DNA of 64,000 nt from NCBI RefSeq assembly GCF_014202495.1, contig NZ_JACHHA010000010.1, positions 1-64,000 on the forward strand. Reading direction: 5' to 3'. Shown here piece after piece: positions 17,441-26,727 of this stretch. The stretch is from Cerasibacillus quisquiliarum (GTDB lineage: Bacteria; Bacillota; Bacilli; Bacillales; Amphibacillaceae). The notes beneath the pieces are model-generated. The model was not told the origin of the DNA, searched no databases, and was given only the letters and a program-made list of their open reading frames with translations. The translations under genes and the position numbers were made by a program. Each line of letters starts with the position of its first letter. Position 1 is the stretch's first letter.

Positions 17441-17596
17441 GATTGAGAAGACATGGACGAAAGTCTGTTATAGCTCAACGTCGAGATTACAAGAAATGAC
17501 ACGAGATATTAGTTCACAATAAAAGACACAATAAGAATCTTTGTTTGATGAAAAATAAGCGTATGTTGAAATAGGTTTAGGCGAATGATTGACAAC

Positions 17597-17649
17597 AAAA
17601 AAGCACCGTCCAAAAGTATTAAAGAACACCCATTGGACAGTGCTTTTTT
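17597..17649 (-). terminator. Terminator of ABC importer operon
   Basis: AAAAAAGCACcGTCCAA / TTGGACaGTGCTTTTTT. Strong stem overlapping the stop of the ATPase gene. Confidence 0.85.
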
Positions 17650-18373
17650 ATGATAACACTTTATCTAAAAAATCTTTTGCGCGGTCGGTTTGTGGATTAG
17701 TGAAAAAGGTTTCTGGATCACCTTTTTCAATGAGTTTTCCATCATCTAAAAATAAAATTTGATCCGCCACTTCTTTAGCGAAATTCATTTCATGTGTGAC
17801 AACGACCATTGTCATTCCCGAATCTGCTAAATCTTTCATAACATCTAATACTTCTTTGACCATTTCTGGATCAAGTGCAGATGTCGGCTCATCAAATAAC
17901 ATAACTTCAGGGTTCATCGCTAGAGCTCGCGCAATAGCAACCCGCTGTTTTTGCCCGCCTGACAGTTTATTTGGATATGTGTTTGCTTTATCTGTTAAAC
18001 CAACTTTATCAAGTAACTTATATGCCGTTTCTTCTGCATCAGCTTTAGAAATATTTTTAACTTTCTGCGGAGCATATGTTACATTATCAAGTACGGTCAT
18101 ATGTGGGAATAAATTGAAGTGTTGAAATACCATACCAATATGTTCCCGCATCGCTAATTTATTTGTCTTAGGATCGGTAATTTTTTTACCTTTCAACCAA
18201 ATATCGCCTGATGTTGGCTGTTCTAATAAATTTAAACAGCGAAGGAATGTTGATTTTCCAGATCCAGAAGGACCGATAATAGCGACAACTTCACCTTGTT
18301 TGATCGTTGTTGAAATTTGTTTTAATACGGTATTTTCCCCAAACTTTTTCACTAATTGTTCGACTTTAATCAC
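17648..18373 (-). CDS. Amino-acid ABC transporter ATP-binding protein
   Basis: GlnQ/HisP-type ATPase of 241 residues with Walker [10 protein letters not shown] (near 34), signature LSGGQKQR, Walker [15 protein letters not shown] and the switch His (VTHEMNF). It powers uptake through the adjacent permease. Its start overlaps the permease by eight bases. It is last in the four-gene operon M20 amidohydrolase, binding protein, permease, ATPase. Confidence 0.93.
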   Translation of the reverse strand: MIKVEQLVKKFGENTVLKQISTTIKQGEVVAIIGPSGSGKSTFLRCLNLLEQPTSGDIWLKGKKITDPKTNKLAMREHIGMVFQHFNLFPHMTVLDNVTYAPQKVKNISKADAEETAYKLLDKVGLTDKANTYPNKLSGGQKQRVAIARALAMNPEVMLFDEPTSALDPEMVKEVLDVMKDLADSGMTMVVVTHEMNFAKEVADQILFLDDGKLIEKGDPETFFTNPQTDRAKDFLDKVLS

Positions 18374-19025
18374 TTTGGCGCATCCTCCGTTCTATCCGTT
18401 TACCGATTTGCGTTAATATAAAGACCATCACCCAATAAATAATACCAGCAAATAGGAGAGGTTCAAAGTTTCGGTAAATCTTAGCTCCAACTATTTCGGC
18501 ACGACGCATTAAATCTAAATAGCCAATGACTGATACAATAGCAGATTCTTTCGTTAATGTAATAAACTCATTCATTAAAGCAGGTAAAATATTTTTTAGA
18601 GCTTGTGGCAAAATAATATGGACCATCATTTTTTGATATGGCACACCTAAGGCTTGTGCTGCTTCAACTTGACCGCGATCAACCGCTAAAATACCAGCAC
18701 GAATAATTTCTGAAACATAAGCTGATGAATTTAATCCGAATGCTAAAACAGCAGATAAAAATGCAGATATATCATATCCAATTAATTGAGGTACAGCATA
18801 ATAAATAATCATTAATTGTAGAATAAGTGGTGTTCCGCGAAAAATAGATGTATACGCATCAGCCAACCATTTCAAAAATGATAATTTTGTAATTTTACAT
18901 AATGCAAGTATCGTTCCTAATAATAAACCAATCGATATTGAAAAAATGACAAACTTTAACGTCACCCATATCCCTTTTAACATAAAAGGAATATAAGGCA
19001 CGATTTGGCTAAAATCCAAATTCAT
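18366..19025 (-). CDS. Amino-acid ABC transporter permease
   Basis: HisM/GlnP-type membrane subunit of 219 residues with about five TM helices and the EAA loop ([22 protein letters not shown], first 12 residues near 122), which docks the ATPase. One permease gene suggests a homodimeric channel. A good GGAGAGG ribosome site precedes the ATG. Confidence 0.92.
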   Translation of the reverse strand: MNLDFSQIVPYIPFMLKGIWVTLKFVIFSISIGLLLGTILALCKITKLSFLKWLADAYTSIFRGTPLILQLMIIYYAVPQLIGYDISAFLSAVLAFGLNSSAYVSEIIRAGILAVDRGQVEAAQALGVPYQKMMVHIILPQALKNILPALMNEFITLTKESAIVSVIGYLDLMRRAEIVGAKIYRNFEPLLFAGIIYWVMVFILTQIGKRIERRMRQSD

Positions 19026-19064
19026 GCCTCACACCTCTCCTTCTCTTGTTGACTACTTCATCTT

Positions 19065-19850
19065 TTATTTTGCTTCATAATCGGATAACCATTTTTCTCT
19101 TAACTTTTCCATTTCTCCATTTTCTTCTAATTCGTTAAGTATCTTATTTACATCTTCGACAAGTTCACTATCTTTTGGAAATGCAATACCCATACCTGGT
19201 GCACTTTCTGTAGGGTCTTCAAAACCAACAAGATCTTGTGATTCCATATATCCTGTCGCTACTTCATGGTCCATATAACCAACATCTACTCGATTCGACA
19301 TGATTTCCTGAATTACAATATTAACATTATCGAGCTTCTTCACTTCGAAACCGTATTCATCAGCTAATTTTTCTGCACCTTCTTCCTGAATCGACCCTAA
19401 CTGAACGCCAACAACTTTGCCTTTTAAATCTTCCATTTGCTTCACTTCATTTTCAGGTTTACTAATAAACATTTGACTTGAATGATGATATTCCTCCGAA
19501 AAATCAACATTTTTCTTACGTTCCTCTGTTGCACTCATACCAGCAATTGCGATATCTGCTCGCCCTGCTTGAAGTGCGCCTATAATACCGTCAAAATTCA
19601 TATCTTCTATTTGCAATTCAAATCCTAACTTTTCACTAATCATTTCTGCTAAATCAATGTCAAATCCAATTATTTCTCCCGCTTCATTCCGTGTTTCAAA
19701 TGGTGGAAATTCAGCAGCCGTCACCATCTTTAAAATTTTCTTATCATCTTTTCCATTCTTTGCAGATGACGTTTCCTCTTCACCACTACATGCAGCTAAT
19801 AAACTAACAAGCAACATAACGATGAGACTAATGACTATGTTTTTCTTCAT
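19065..19850 (-). CDS. Amino-acid ABC transporter substrate-binding lipoprotein
   Basis: Family 3 solute-binding protein, 261 residues. The signal peptide ends in the lipobox LLAAC (Cys about 21), so it is tethered to the outer face of the membrane. The domain has the typical start FPPFETRNEAGEIIGFDIDL and RADIAIAGMSATEERK. The ligand is probably a polar amino acid or derivative; the M20 amidohydrolase four bases upstream suggests an N-acyl or peptide-like compound. Confidence 0.92.
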   Translation of the reverse strand: MKKNIVISLIVMLLVSLLAACSGEEETSSAKNGKDDKKILKMVTAAEFPPFETRNEAGEIIGFDIDLAEMISEKLGFELQIEDMNFDGIIGALQAGRADIAIAGMSATEERKKNVDFSEEYHHSSQMFISKPENEVKQMEDLKGKVVGVQLGSIQEEGAEKLADEYGFEVKKLDNVNIVIQEIMSNRVDVGYMDHEVATGYMESQDLVGFEDPTESAPGMGIAFPKDSELVEDVNKILNELEENGEMEKLREKWLSDYEAK

Positions 19851-19854
19851 GTTC

Positions 19855-21021
19855 CTACTCTCCTTTGATTTGTTTAAATTCTTCCTGAACGGCTTGAAAT
19901 AACACTGAATCTGTCAATAAATCAAAACCTGTACTTGCTAAAGATAGAGCACCGTCAATGAGTGCTTGATGACCATCTTTTGTAATTGTTTGGTCAGCGA
20001 ATGCTTTCGTATGTGCAATTAAACCTTTTTTATTTAGACCGATATATGGGTGAATGGCTGGGACAACATGACTGACATTCCCCATATCGATTGACCCGCT
20101 TGCAGGTTTCGCTTCATAAACCGGATATGGACTAATCGCTTGAAGGTTTTTTGTAAAAATATTAGACAATGTCTCATTTGTAATCATATTGTCATAGCTC
20201 AATTCATAGTTAGAAACCTCTAACGTTGCACCAGTCATTAATGCTGCCCCTTTAGCGATATTGACTACCTTTTCATTCACTTGATTAAGTGCTTCACGGG
20301 TTTTGGCACGCGTATAAAACTGTGCGATTGCTAAATCTGGGACAACATTTGCAGCTTGCCCACCTTCTGAGATGATGCCGTGAATTTTCACATGAGCTGG
20401 TAGATGTTCACGCAAAGCATTGATGCCATTAAACAATTGAATCACACTATCTAACGCATTAATACCTTCTTCTGGTGAAGCTGCTGCATGGGCGCTTTTG
20501 CCCGTGTATTTAAATTGCAGAGCATCCATCGCCAATGATTCACCACTTTTATATGATTGATCCCCAGGATGTAAAATCATCGCTACATCTATGTCATTAA
20601 AAATACCTTGCTCACTCATTGGTACTTTTGCACCATTCGTCTCTTCAGCTGGTGTCCCAAGAACGATTATTCGACCTCCGATTTCATCTAGCAACTTACT
20701 TAAAATAATACCTGCTCCAACGCTCATCGTCCCAATTAAATTATGACCACAGCCATGGCCAACCCCTGGTAAAGCATCATACTCAGCAAGAAATGCAATC
20801 GTTGGTCCTTTCTTTTCGGAAGCAAATTGGGCCTTAAATGCAGTTGGACGACCGGCAATTCCTCTTTTTATTTGAAACCCATGATCGTAAAGTAAATTTG
20901 TTAATTTCTTCATCGATTTGTATTCTTGATCCCCTAATTCAGGATTGTTATATAAATCATCACTTATGGACCACAACTCTTGTTTGATCAGTTCTATTTC
21001 AGATCGCAATCGACTTTTCAT
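19855..21021 (-). CDS. M20-family amidohydrolase (ACY1L2/AbgB-like)
   Basis: Zinc-dependent amidase of 388 residues. It has the metal-site motif GHGCGHN near 94, an acidic AEYDALPG before it, AEETNGAK, and a distal His near the C-terminus. The sequence is nearer the p-aminobenzoyl-glutamate hydrolase / acylase-1-like-2 branch than to carboxypeptidases. It heads the operon with an amino-acid ABC importer, so it likely releases an amino acid from an imported conjugate. No signal peptide is seen, so it acts in the cytoplasm. Confidence 0.85.
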   Translation of the reverse strand: MKSRLRSEIELIKQELWSISDDLYNNPELGDQEYKSMKKLTNLLYDHGFQIKRGIAGRPTAFKAQFASEKKGPTIAFLAEYDALPGVGHGCGHNLIGTMSVGAGIILSKLLDEIGGRIIVLGTPAEETNGAKVPMSEQGIFNDIDVAMILHPGDQSYKSGESLAMDALQFKYTGKSAHAAASPEEGINALDSVIQLFNGINALREHLPAHVKIHGIISEGGQAANVVPDLAIAQFYTRAKTREALNQVNEKVVNIAKGAALMTGATLEVSNYELSYDNMITNETLSNIFTKNLQAISPYPVYEAKPASGSIDMGNVSHVVPAIHPYIGLNKKGLIAHTKAFADQTITKDGHQALIDGALSLASTGFDLLTDSVLFQAVQEEFKQIKGE

Positions 21022-21076
21022 ACATGTTCACCCGTCTGTATAAATATTATTGATTATGTATATTTATACTACAATA

Positions 21077-21090
21077 TGCATTAAAATGCA
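21077..21090. promoter_or_regulatory. Small palindrome upstream of M20/ABC operon
   Basis: TGCATT AA AATGCA lies 56 bp upstream of the first gene. It is a possible operator, weak evidence. Confidence 0.3.
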
Positions 21091-21182
21091 AGTGCTTTTT
21101 ATAATTCTTAACGAAAGAACTTCTAAGTCGGCTTAAAAATTTATGAAAATCAAGTAAATCGTTTATTAAAATAACGAAAAAT

Positions 21183-21225
21183 TAGGCGGAGAAAACAGTA
21201 TCGTTTTCTCCGCCTATAATCCCCT
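21183..21225 (-). terminator. proS terminator
   Basis: AGGCGGAGAAAAC / GTTTTCTCCGCCT, a perfect 13-bp stem followed by AATTTTT on the minus strand. Confidence 0.88.
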
Positions 21226-21247
21226 TATATTTGATTCAATGTAAAAG

Positions 21248-22687
21248 TTAATATGCTTTTGACCAGTAAACCATTTCTTTTGCTTTTTCACCGCAGCATA
21301 CACACGTATCGGAAATATGCTCTTGATCGAAAGGTATACAACGTGATGTCGCTGTTGTATCTTCTTTAATTTTTTCTTCACATTCGATGTTACCACACCA
21401 CATCGCTTTAATAAAGCCACCTTTTTCATCGAGAATTTGTTTAAATTCATCCATTGTTTTAGCAACAGATGTCATGTTTTCACGATGTTTAAGGGCACTC
21501 TCATAAAGATGTTGCTGGATTTCTTCTAATAATGCTGGAAGACGTTCTGCTAAATCATCCATCGCTACAAACTCTTTTTCGCCTGTATCACGACGAACAA
21601 GGACAACTAGATTGTTCTCGATATCTCTTGGCCCCATTTCAATCCGAACTGGGATTCCTTTCATCTCATATTCATTGAATTTCCAGCCAGGCATTTTGTC
21701 ACTTGCATCGATATCGACACGGACGATGTCTTTTAATCGGTCACGAAGCTCATATGCTTTATCAAGAACACCTTCTTTATGTTGCGCGATTGGAACGATC
21801 ATTGCTTGTGTTGGTGCTACACGTGGTGGTACGACAAGTCCTCGATTATCACCATGCACCATGATAAGCGCACCCATAATACGTGTTGACACACCCCAAG
21901 ATGTTTGGTGAACATATTGTTGTTTACCTTCTTTATCTAAATATTGAATGTCAAATGCTTCAGCAAACCCTGTTCCAAGATAATGTGATGTTCCAGATTG
22001 TAAAGCACGACCATCATGCATCATGCTCTCAATGGTGAGTGTATATTCTGCACCAGCGAATTTCTCTTTCTCCGTTTTCTTACCTTTTAACACTGGAATT
22101 GCCAAGAAGTTTTCACACACGTCGGCATAGACATCGAGCATTTGTCTTGTTTCATGTTCAGCTTCTTCTTTCGTTGCATGACATGTATGACCTTCTTGCC
22201 AGAGAAACTCTGACGTGCGTAAGAAAGGTCGTGTCGTTTTTTCCCAGCGAACGACATTCGCCCATTGGTTATATAATTTCGGTAGATCACGATAGGAATG
22301 AATGTTTTTCGAGTAATATTCACCGAATAACACTTCTGATGTCGGGCGAACGACGATGCGTTCCTCTAACTCTTCGTCACCACCATGCGTGACCCAGGCA
22401 ACTTCAGGGGCGAACCCTTCAATATGATCTTTTTCTTTTTGCAACATACTCTCTGGAATAAATAATGGGAAATATACGTTTGTATGACCTGTCTCTTTAA
22501 ATTGACGGTCAAATTCTCCCTGAATATTTTCCCAAATGGCATATCCATATGGTCTAATAATCATTGTCCCACGGACTGGCCCATAGTCTACGAGTTCAGC
22601 TTGCTTAACAACATCTGTATACCATTGACTAAAGTCTTCTTCCATCGCTGTAACCTTTTCAACAAAATCTTTGTTCTTTTTACTCAT
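21248..22687 (-). CDS. proS: Prolyl-tRNA synthetase, archaeal/eukaryal-type short form
   Basis: Charges tRNA-Pro. The 479 residues lack the large editing insertion of the usual bacterial enzyme. Class II motif 2 reads [18 protein letters not shown], and the C-terminal domain has a four-Cys zinc site ([10 protein letters not shown] ... TCVCCG), as in the archaeal-type (ProS type 3) family. The frame opens at a GTG at 22696, but AAAGG spacing favours the ATG at 22687. A proline T-box leader lies directly upstream, so uncharged tRNA-Pro should induce it. Confidence 0.94.
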   Translation of the reverse strand: MSKKNKDFVEKVTAMEEDFSQWYTDVVKQAELVDYGPVRGTMIIRPYGYAIWENIQGEFDRQFKETGHTNVYFPLFIPESMLQKEKDHIEGFAPEVAWVTHGGDEELEERIVVRPTSEVLFGEYYSKNIHSYRDLPKLYNQWANVVRWEKTTRPFLRTSEFLWQEGHTCHATKEEAEHETRQMLDVYADVCENFLAIPVLKGKKTEKEKFAGAEYTLTIESMMHDGRALQSGTSHYLGTGFAEAFDIQYLDKEGKQQYVHQTSWGVSTRIMGALIMVHGDNRGLVVPPRVAPTQAMIVPIAQHKEGVLDKAYELRDRLKDIVRVDIDASDKMPGWKFNEYEMKGIPVRIEMGPRDIENNLVVLVRRDTGEKEFVAMDDLAERLPALLEEIQQHLYESALKHRENMTSVAKTMDEFKQILDEKGGFIKAMWCGNIECEEKIKEDTTATSRCIPFDQEHISDTCVCCGEKAKEMVYWSKAY

Positions 22688-22717
22688 TTCAAGCACACCT
22701 TTCTTTCATTTTTTAAA

Positions 22718-23015
22718 CACAAAAAAACCTCCATCCTGAAGGGACCGAGGCTTGGTGGTACCACCCTTTTTTGCAATATAAAGCCAGACATGTATTGCAC
22801 ACTTCATTAGGTAACGGTTATTAGCCGCGCCAATCTTCAAGCATTTGTCTTTCTGATGGCGAACTCAAAGGCAGGTTCCAATTTACCACTTTGGAAAGTT
22901 GCACCGACCCTTTCCTCTCTAAGAAAGTGTATAAACTGTACTGATCCTTTTCATCGTTTCATATATTGCTTTTTGATGGCATCACATATCAATTGCGTTC
23001 ATCACCGAAGCCATG
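22718..23015 (-). ncRNA. T-box riboswitch, proline specifier
   Basis: Minus-strand leader of proS. The T-box core AAGGGTGGTACCACC is at 22756-22770, followed by a terminator stem (CCTCggTCC / GGAtGGAGG) and seven T at 22722-22728. Stem I carries AGAGAG near 22917 and the loop sequence GGAACCTGCCTTTGAG with CCT, a proline codon, at 22875-22873. Uncharged tRNA-Pro would pair with CCT and with the bulge, favouring antitermination. Confidence 0.92.
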
Positions 23016-23024
23016 CATACTTTG

Positions 23025-23052
23025 ATTATACTATACATTTTACAAAATACAA
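23025..23052 (-). promoter_or_regulatory. proS promoter
   Basis: Minus-strand TTGTAT, 16 bp, TATAAT, about 10 bp before the T-box leader. Confidence 0.65.
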
Positions 23053-23083
23053 TGGCAAGTAAATTAACAAGAAACATCTATCA

Positions 23084-23614
23084 TTAAAATGTTTTTTCAT
23101 ATAATGAAAAAGGTGTCCCTTCAATGTCGACTGTCTTTTGAAACATATATCCAGCTTGACGATAAAATTCATTTAAAACATGATTTTCGCCCACACAATC
23201 AAGGCGAATCAAACCATTCGTTACTGATAGGTTTTTTTCTATCCAGAATAAGAGCTCTAAACCGATTTGTTGGTGACGATACATTGGATGGACTGCTAGA
23301 CGGTGCAAATAAAGCGCATCATCCTTTCGCTCTCCCCAAAGGGCTTGATCCCATTCGCTTTGGTCATGTGTTAAATTAAATGTCGCTACAAGTTGCTCCT
23401 TGTCAACAACAATATATGTCGTTCCTTCTACCACAGCTGCTTCTACTTCTAAAATAGCTTGATAATCAAGGAGATATTCCCATTGTTGGATGCCTTTTTG
23501 TTTTAAAGTCTGGGCAATATCGTGAAGCATTTGAAAAACAAATTGAACATCTTCAAGCGTCGCTTTTTTAATTGTAAATGTATTAAATTGATCCATTCGA
23601 AAAATAAATGACAT
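23084..23614 (-). CDS. GNAT-family N-acetyltransferase
   Basis: 176-residue acetyl-CoA-dependent transferase. The core acetyl-CoA site is LHRLAVHPMYRHQQIGLELL near 105-124, followed by LDCVGENHVLNEFYRQAGY, typical of the fold. The acceptor is unknown. The frame opens at a GTG at 23629, but that GTGGAGGT is itself the ribosome site for the ATG at 23614. Confidence 0.85.
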   Translation of the reverse strand: MSFIFRMDQFNTFTIKKATLEDVQFVFQMLHDIAQTLKQKGIQQWEYLLDYQAILEVEAAVVEGTTYIVVDKEQLVATFNLTHDQSEWDQALWGERKDDALYLHRLAVHPMYRHQQIGLELLFWIEKNLSVTNGLIRLDCVGENHVLNEFYRQAGYMFQKTVDIEGTPFSLYEKTF

Positions 23615-23726
23615 GACATTAACCTCCACTTCTCCATCGTATACGATGATTTTATCATGTAATGAGTGATCTGTTGGTATTTATTATTATTTTACTTATA
23701 TAATAGTATGAGACGGGGGTGACAAG

Positions 23727-24347
23727 TTGAACGCTGTTAATATTATCGAACAATTAAAGAAACGAAAACGATCCATGATTGGGGAAGAACAATTAAAAAA
23801 GTCAGCTGTCTTAATTCCACTCATTGAAAAAAAGGATGGTATTCATATCTTATTTGAAGTTCGCTCGATGATTTTACGTAGTCAACCGGGAGACATTTGC
23901 TTTCCAGGGGGACGAAAAGATAGAGAAGATCCAAGCCCATTACATTGTGCCATTCGTGAAACATCTGAAGAACTGGGTGTTAACGCCTCTGACATAAAAG
24001 ATGTCGCACCACTTGACTATTTTATTCCAGATATGGGGCGAATTATTTATCCATTTGTTGGGAGAATTACCGAAAATCATAAACTAAAACCGAACCGAAC
24101 TGAAGTAGCGGAAGTTTTTACTGTTCCATTAGACTACTTTTTAAATACAGAACCAAAGAAATATAAAGTAAACTTACAAGTTATTCCTGAAAAAAACTTC
24201 CCGTATCACCTCATTACAGGGGGAAAAGATTATCAGTGGAGAACACCAAAGATAGACGAACTGTTCTACCAGTACGATAATCGTGTTATATGGGGACTAA
24301 CAGCACGGATTTTAAAGCATTTTATTGATCTTATTAAGTCTGAGTGA
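23727..24347 (+). CDS. Nudix hydrolase, CoA-pyrophosphatase type
   Basis: 206 residues. The UPF0035 motif region (LRSQPGDICFPGGRKD near 52-67) runs into the Nudix box GGRKDREDPSPLHCAIRETSEELG. Members hydrolyse CoA and CoA esters to 3',5'-ADP and phosphopantetheine. The start is TTG at 23727 after a GGGGGTG ribosome site. It converges on pncA and shares a terminator with it. Confidence 0.85.
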   Translation: MNAVNIIEQLKKRKRSMIGEEQLKKSAVLIPLIEKKDGIHILFEVRSMILRSQPGDICFPGGRKDREDPSPLHCAIRETSEELGVNASDIKDVAPLDYFIPDMGRIIYPFVGRITENHKLKPNRTEVAEVFTVPLDYFLNTEPKKYKVNLQVIPEKNFPYHLITGGKDYQWRTPKIDELFYQYDNRVIWGLTARILKHFIDLIKSE

Positions 24348-24399
24348 TGTCAAAACAGTTAGTGATTTACTATATTATGAAAGTGCGAATACAGTAACG

Positions 24400-24438
24400 A
24401 AAAAGCAGCCTGATTAATAGATTCAGACTGCTTTTTCT
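24400..24438. terminator. Shared terminator of Nudix and pncA genes
   Basis: AAAAAGCAGcCTGA / TCAGaCTGCTTTTT between convergent genes. Confidence 0.82.
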
Positions 24439-24444
24439 TATTTC

Positions 24445-24996
24445 TTATGAAACAACTTCGCCACCGAGTACATTTTTTACATGTTTTAAAGCAAAATCAT
24501 GACCTACAGCGTTAAAGCTTGCCACTCCTTTTTGGTGAACGACGACTTTAAATCCTTTATTATATGCATCAATTGCCGTATGAAGAATGCAAATATCTGT
24601 ACATACACCAACAAGATGGACTTCTTCAATGCCTCGTTCTCTTAATTTGATTTCAATATCTGTTCCTTGAAACGCACTATACCTTGTTTTATCCGTGTAA
24701 TACACATTTGGTTTATCTTTATATTTTTCATAAACATCGGCAAGCTTTCCGTACAGCTCTTTCCCTGGCGTTCCGACTATATTGTGTGGTGGGAATAATT
24801 GATTTTCCGGATGATATGGATCATCTGCTTCATGAGCATCCATCGCAATAGCGACAAAATCACCCGCTTCAATAAATTCTTCTGTCACTTTAGCAATATA
24901 ATCCTCTAATACTTGACCAGGTGCACCGCAAGTTAGTTTTCCATCATCAGCTACAAAGTCATAAGAATAATCGATATTTAATAAAGCCCGTTTCAT
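24445..24996 (-). CDS. pncA: Nicotinamidase
   Basis: Isochorismatase-fold amidase turning nicotinamide into nicotinate for NAD salvage. The catalytic Asp is in NIDYSYDFV (residue about 9), the metal site follows in DAHEADDPYHPE, and the nucleophilic Cys is in GVCTDICIL. The frame opens at a TTG, but GGAGGG sits 3-6 bases before two tandem ATGs; I use the one at 24996 (183 residues). Confidence 0.9.
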   Translation of the reverse strand: MKRALLNIDYSYDFVADDGKLTCGAPGQVLEDYIAKVTEEFIEAGDFVAIAMDAHEADDPYHPENQLFPPHNIVGTPGKELYGKLADVYEKYKDKPNVYYTDKTRYSAFQGTDIEIKLRERGIEEVHLVGVCTDICILHTAIDAYNKGFKVVVHQKGVASFNAVGHDFALKHVKNVLGGEVVS

Positions 24997-25115
24997 CATA
25001 AACCCTCCCAAAAGATTGTGAAGCGTTTTACAATCTAGTATTACATATAATATAACAAGTTTTTTGAAATAATTCTATACGATTAATTAAAAAATATTTA
25101 TACAATTAAATCAAA

Positions 25116-25149
25116 AGAAAACACTGCCTTAAAGGCGTGTGTTTTCTAA
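25116..25149 (-). terminator. pdxK terminator
   Basis: AGAAAACACtGCCTT / AAGGCgTGTGTTTTCT stem after pdxK. Confidence 0.75.
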
Positions 25150-25159
25150 CGTTAAGTAA

Positions 25160-25999
25160 TTATTTTAAAACAGTCGAATGGACTTTAATTGAATGTGCCT
25201 TGCCAAATTTACCGAAAGCGGCATGATACGTTGGACCGACTAAATCATTATATGAAAAGCCATGCGCAATGGCGGTTGTTACGAAACTTTTTGCATGGTG
25301 AACCGCTTCTTCTACTGATTTACCTTTAGCTAAATAAGCGGCAATGGCAGCAGAGTATGAGCATCCTGCACCACTTGTATTTTGCGTATCGATTCGCGGG
25401 GCTTCAAAAGTTGTTAATGTTTCACCATCATATAAAACATCAACCGCTGGTCCAGATAAACGCCCACCTTTTACTAAGACGTATGTTGCCCCTAACTGAT
25501 GTAAATCGACTGCCGCTTGTTTTAAATCATCTACTTCCTTAATTGGCCGATCATCAAGTAAGACAGATGCTTCAGGCATATTCGGAGTGATAATGGTCGC
25601 TAACGGAATTAACCGTTCGCGTAGCATTTCAATCGCATCATCAGCTAACAATTTCGAATCGAGCTTACCGACCATTACAGGGTCAACAACAACATGCTTC
25701 GTCCCTGCCTTACGAATCATATGAGCGACGCGTTTAATAATTGAAGTTGAAAACAACATCCCCGTTTTTAAAGCATCAATCCCGATTTGCCATTTCGCCG
25801 TAGCAAACTGAGCTTCAATCGCTTCAATCGGCATTTGATGAACATTTTTGTTTGTTGTTGGATGACGGCCAACAATGGCGGTAATCACACTCATGCCGTA
25901 GACATCCAACTCTTGAAATGTTTTTAGATCAGCTTGAATGCCAGCACTTCCTCCTGAAGCGGCTCCAGCTATCGTCATGACACGTGGTAAATCAAACAT
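25160..25999 (-). CDS. pdxK: Pyridoxine/pyridoxal kinase (PdxK, ThiD-like fold)
   Basis: Ribokinase-fold vitamin B6 kinase of 279 residues. It shows TIAGAASGGSAGIQADLKTF, VVDPVM, ITPNMPEASVL, the KGG loop and the anion-hole/catalytic segment TSGAGCSYSAA. The sequence parallels B. subtilis PdxK (formerly ThiD1), in which the Cys of GAGC is characteristic, rather than true ThiD. Some activity on hydroxymethylpyrimidine cannot be excluded. It is 18 bp before the DUF456 gene start region on the same strand. Confidence 0.85.
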   Translation of the reverse strand: MFDLPRVMTIAGAASGGSAGIQADLKTFQELDVYGMSVITAIVGRHPTTNKNVHQMPIEAIEAQFATAKWQIGIDALKTGMLFSTSIIKRVAHMIRKAGTKHVVVDPVMVGKLDSKLLADDAIEMLRERLIPLATIITPNMPEASVLLDDRPIKEVDDLKQAAVDLHQLGATYVLVKGGRLSGPAVDVLYDGETLTTFEAPRIDTQNTSGAGCSYSAAIAAYLAKGKSVEEAVHHAKSFVTTAIAHGFSYNDLVGPTYHAAFGKFGKAHSIKVHSTVLK

Positions 26000-26023
26000 G
26001 AATAAATCCCCTTTAACTTATAT

Positions 26024-26506
26024 TCAAAAAATCATTGCGATGAAAAACCAAATGATCATCATAAGTTGTATTATTATTTTAGCAACTGTTCCACCCAAAA
26101 AGCCAATTAATGAGCCTGTTGCAGCACGAGTTGCTTCATGAATAGACCTAGCTTGAAACAATTCAACTATAACAACAGCGATAAACGGTACGATAAGAAT
26201 ACCAAACGGCGGAAAAAATGATCCTATAATTACAGAAATAGCCGCTATGTTTTCACCTAACTTACTACCTCCAAAACGTTTGACGAAGTGACGATTAGCA
26301 ATGATATCAGCTAAAAATAACACTACCGTAAACACAATCATCATTGTCCAAAACAACCAACCTAATTCAGTTGAATTGATTTTAAAATGATAGACGAAAA
26401 AGCCGAGCCAAATCAATAATGATGAAGGAAGAATTGGAAAGACCAATCCGATAAAACTTAAGATAAATAATAGAATAATGAGTATCCAAAGATAAATATC
26501 TGCCAT
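26024..26506 (-). CDS. DUF456 membrane protein
   Basis: 160 residues, nearly all hydrophobic, with about four or five TM segments and the Gly-rich GSFFPPFGILIVPFIAV and GFLGGTVAKI stretches of DUF456. Function is unknown in the family. It precedes pdxK on the same strand with a short gap and is likely cotranscribed. Confidence 0.8.
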   Translation of the reverse strand: MADIYLWILIILLFILSFIGLVFPILPSSLLIWLGFFVYHFKINSTELGWLFWTMMIVFTVVLFLADIIANRHFVKRFGGSKLGENIAAISVIIGSFFPPFGILIVPFIAVVIVELFQARSIHEATRAATGSLIGFLGGTVAKIIIQLMMIIWFFIAMIF

Positions 26507-26515
26507 CTTTACACC

Positions 26516-26603
26516 TACAATTTGTGAAATACCACGAATGAAAGACTCTCTCGCAAACTTTTTCCTAATACAATTTGTTGAGTGAAGATCTCTACAATTT
26601 GTT
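26516..26603. repeat. Three direct copies of TACAATTTGT
   Basis: Copies start at 26516, 26569 and 26593 in the gap between divergent DUF456 and dioxygenase genes. They may be regulator sites. No known box is recognised. Confidence 0.45.
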
Positions 26604-26727
26604 TACCTTATTGTAAATGATACGCTTCTCTACTTGTTTGTTCAACTTTTCTTTTAATAGGCATTTACATAGACTTTTCTCTTAACTCTTCTTACACTAA
26701 AGAAAATAAGTAAAGGAAGTGGATCAT

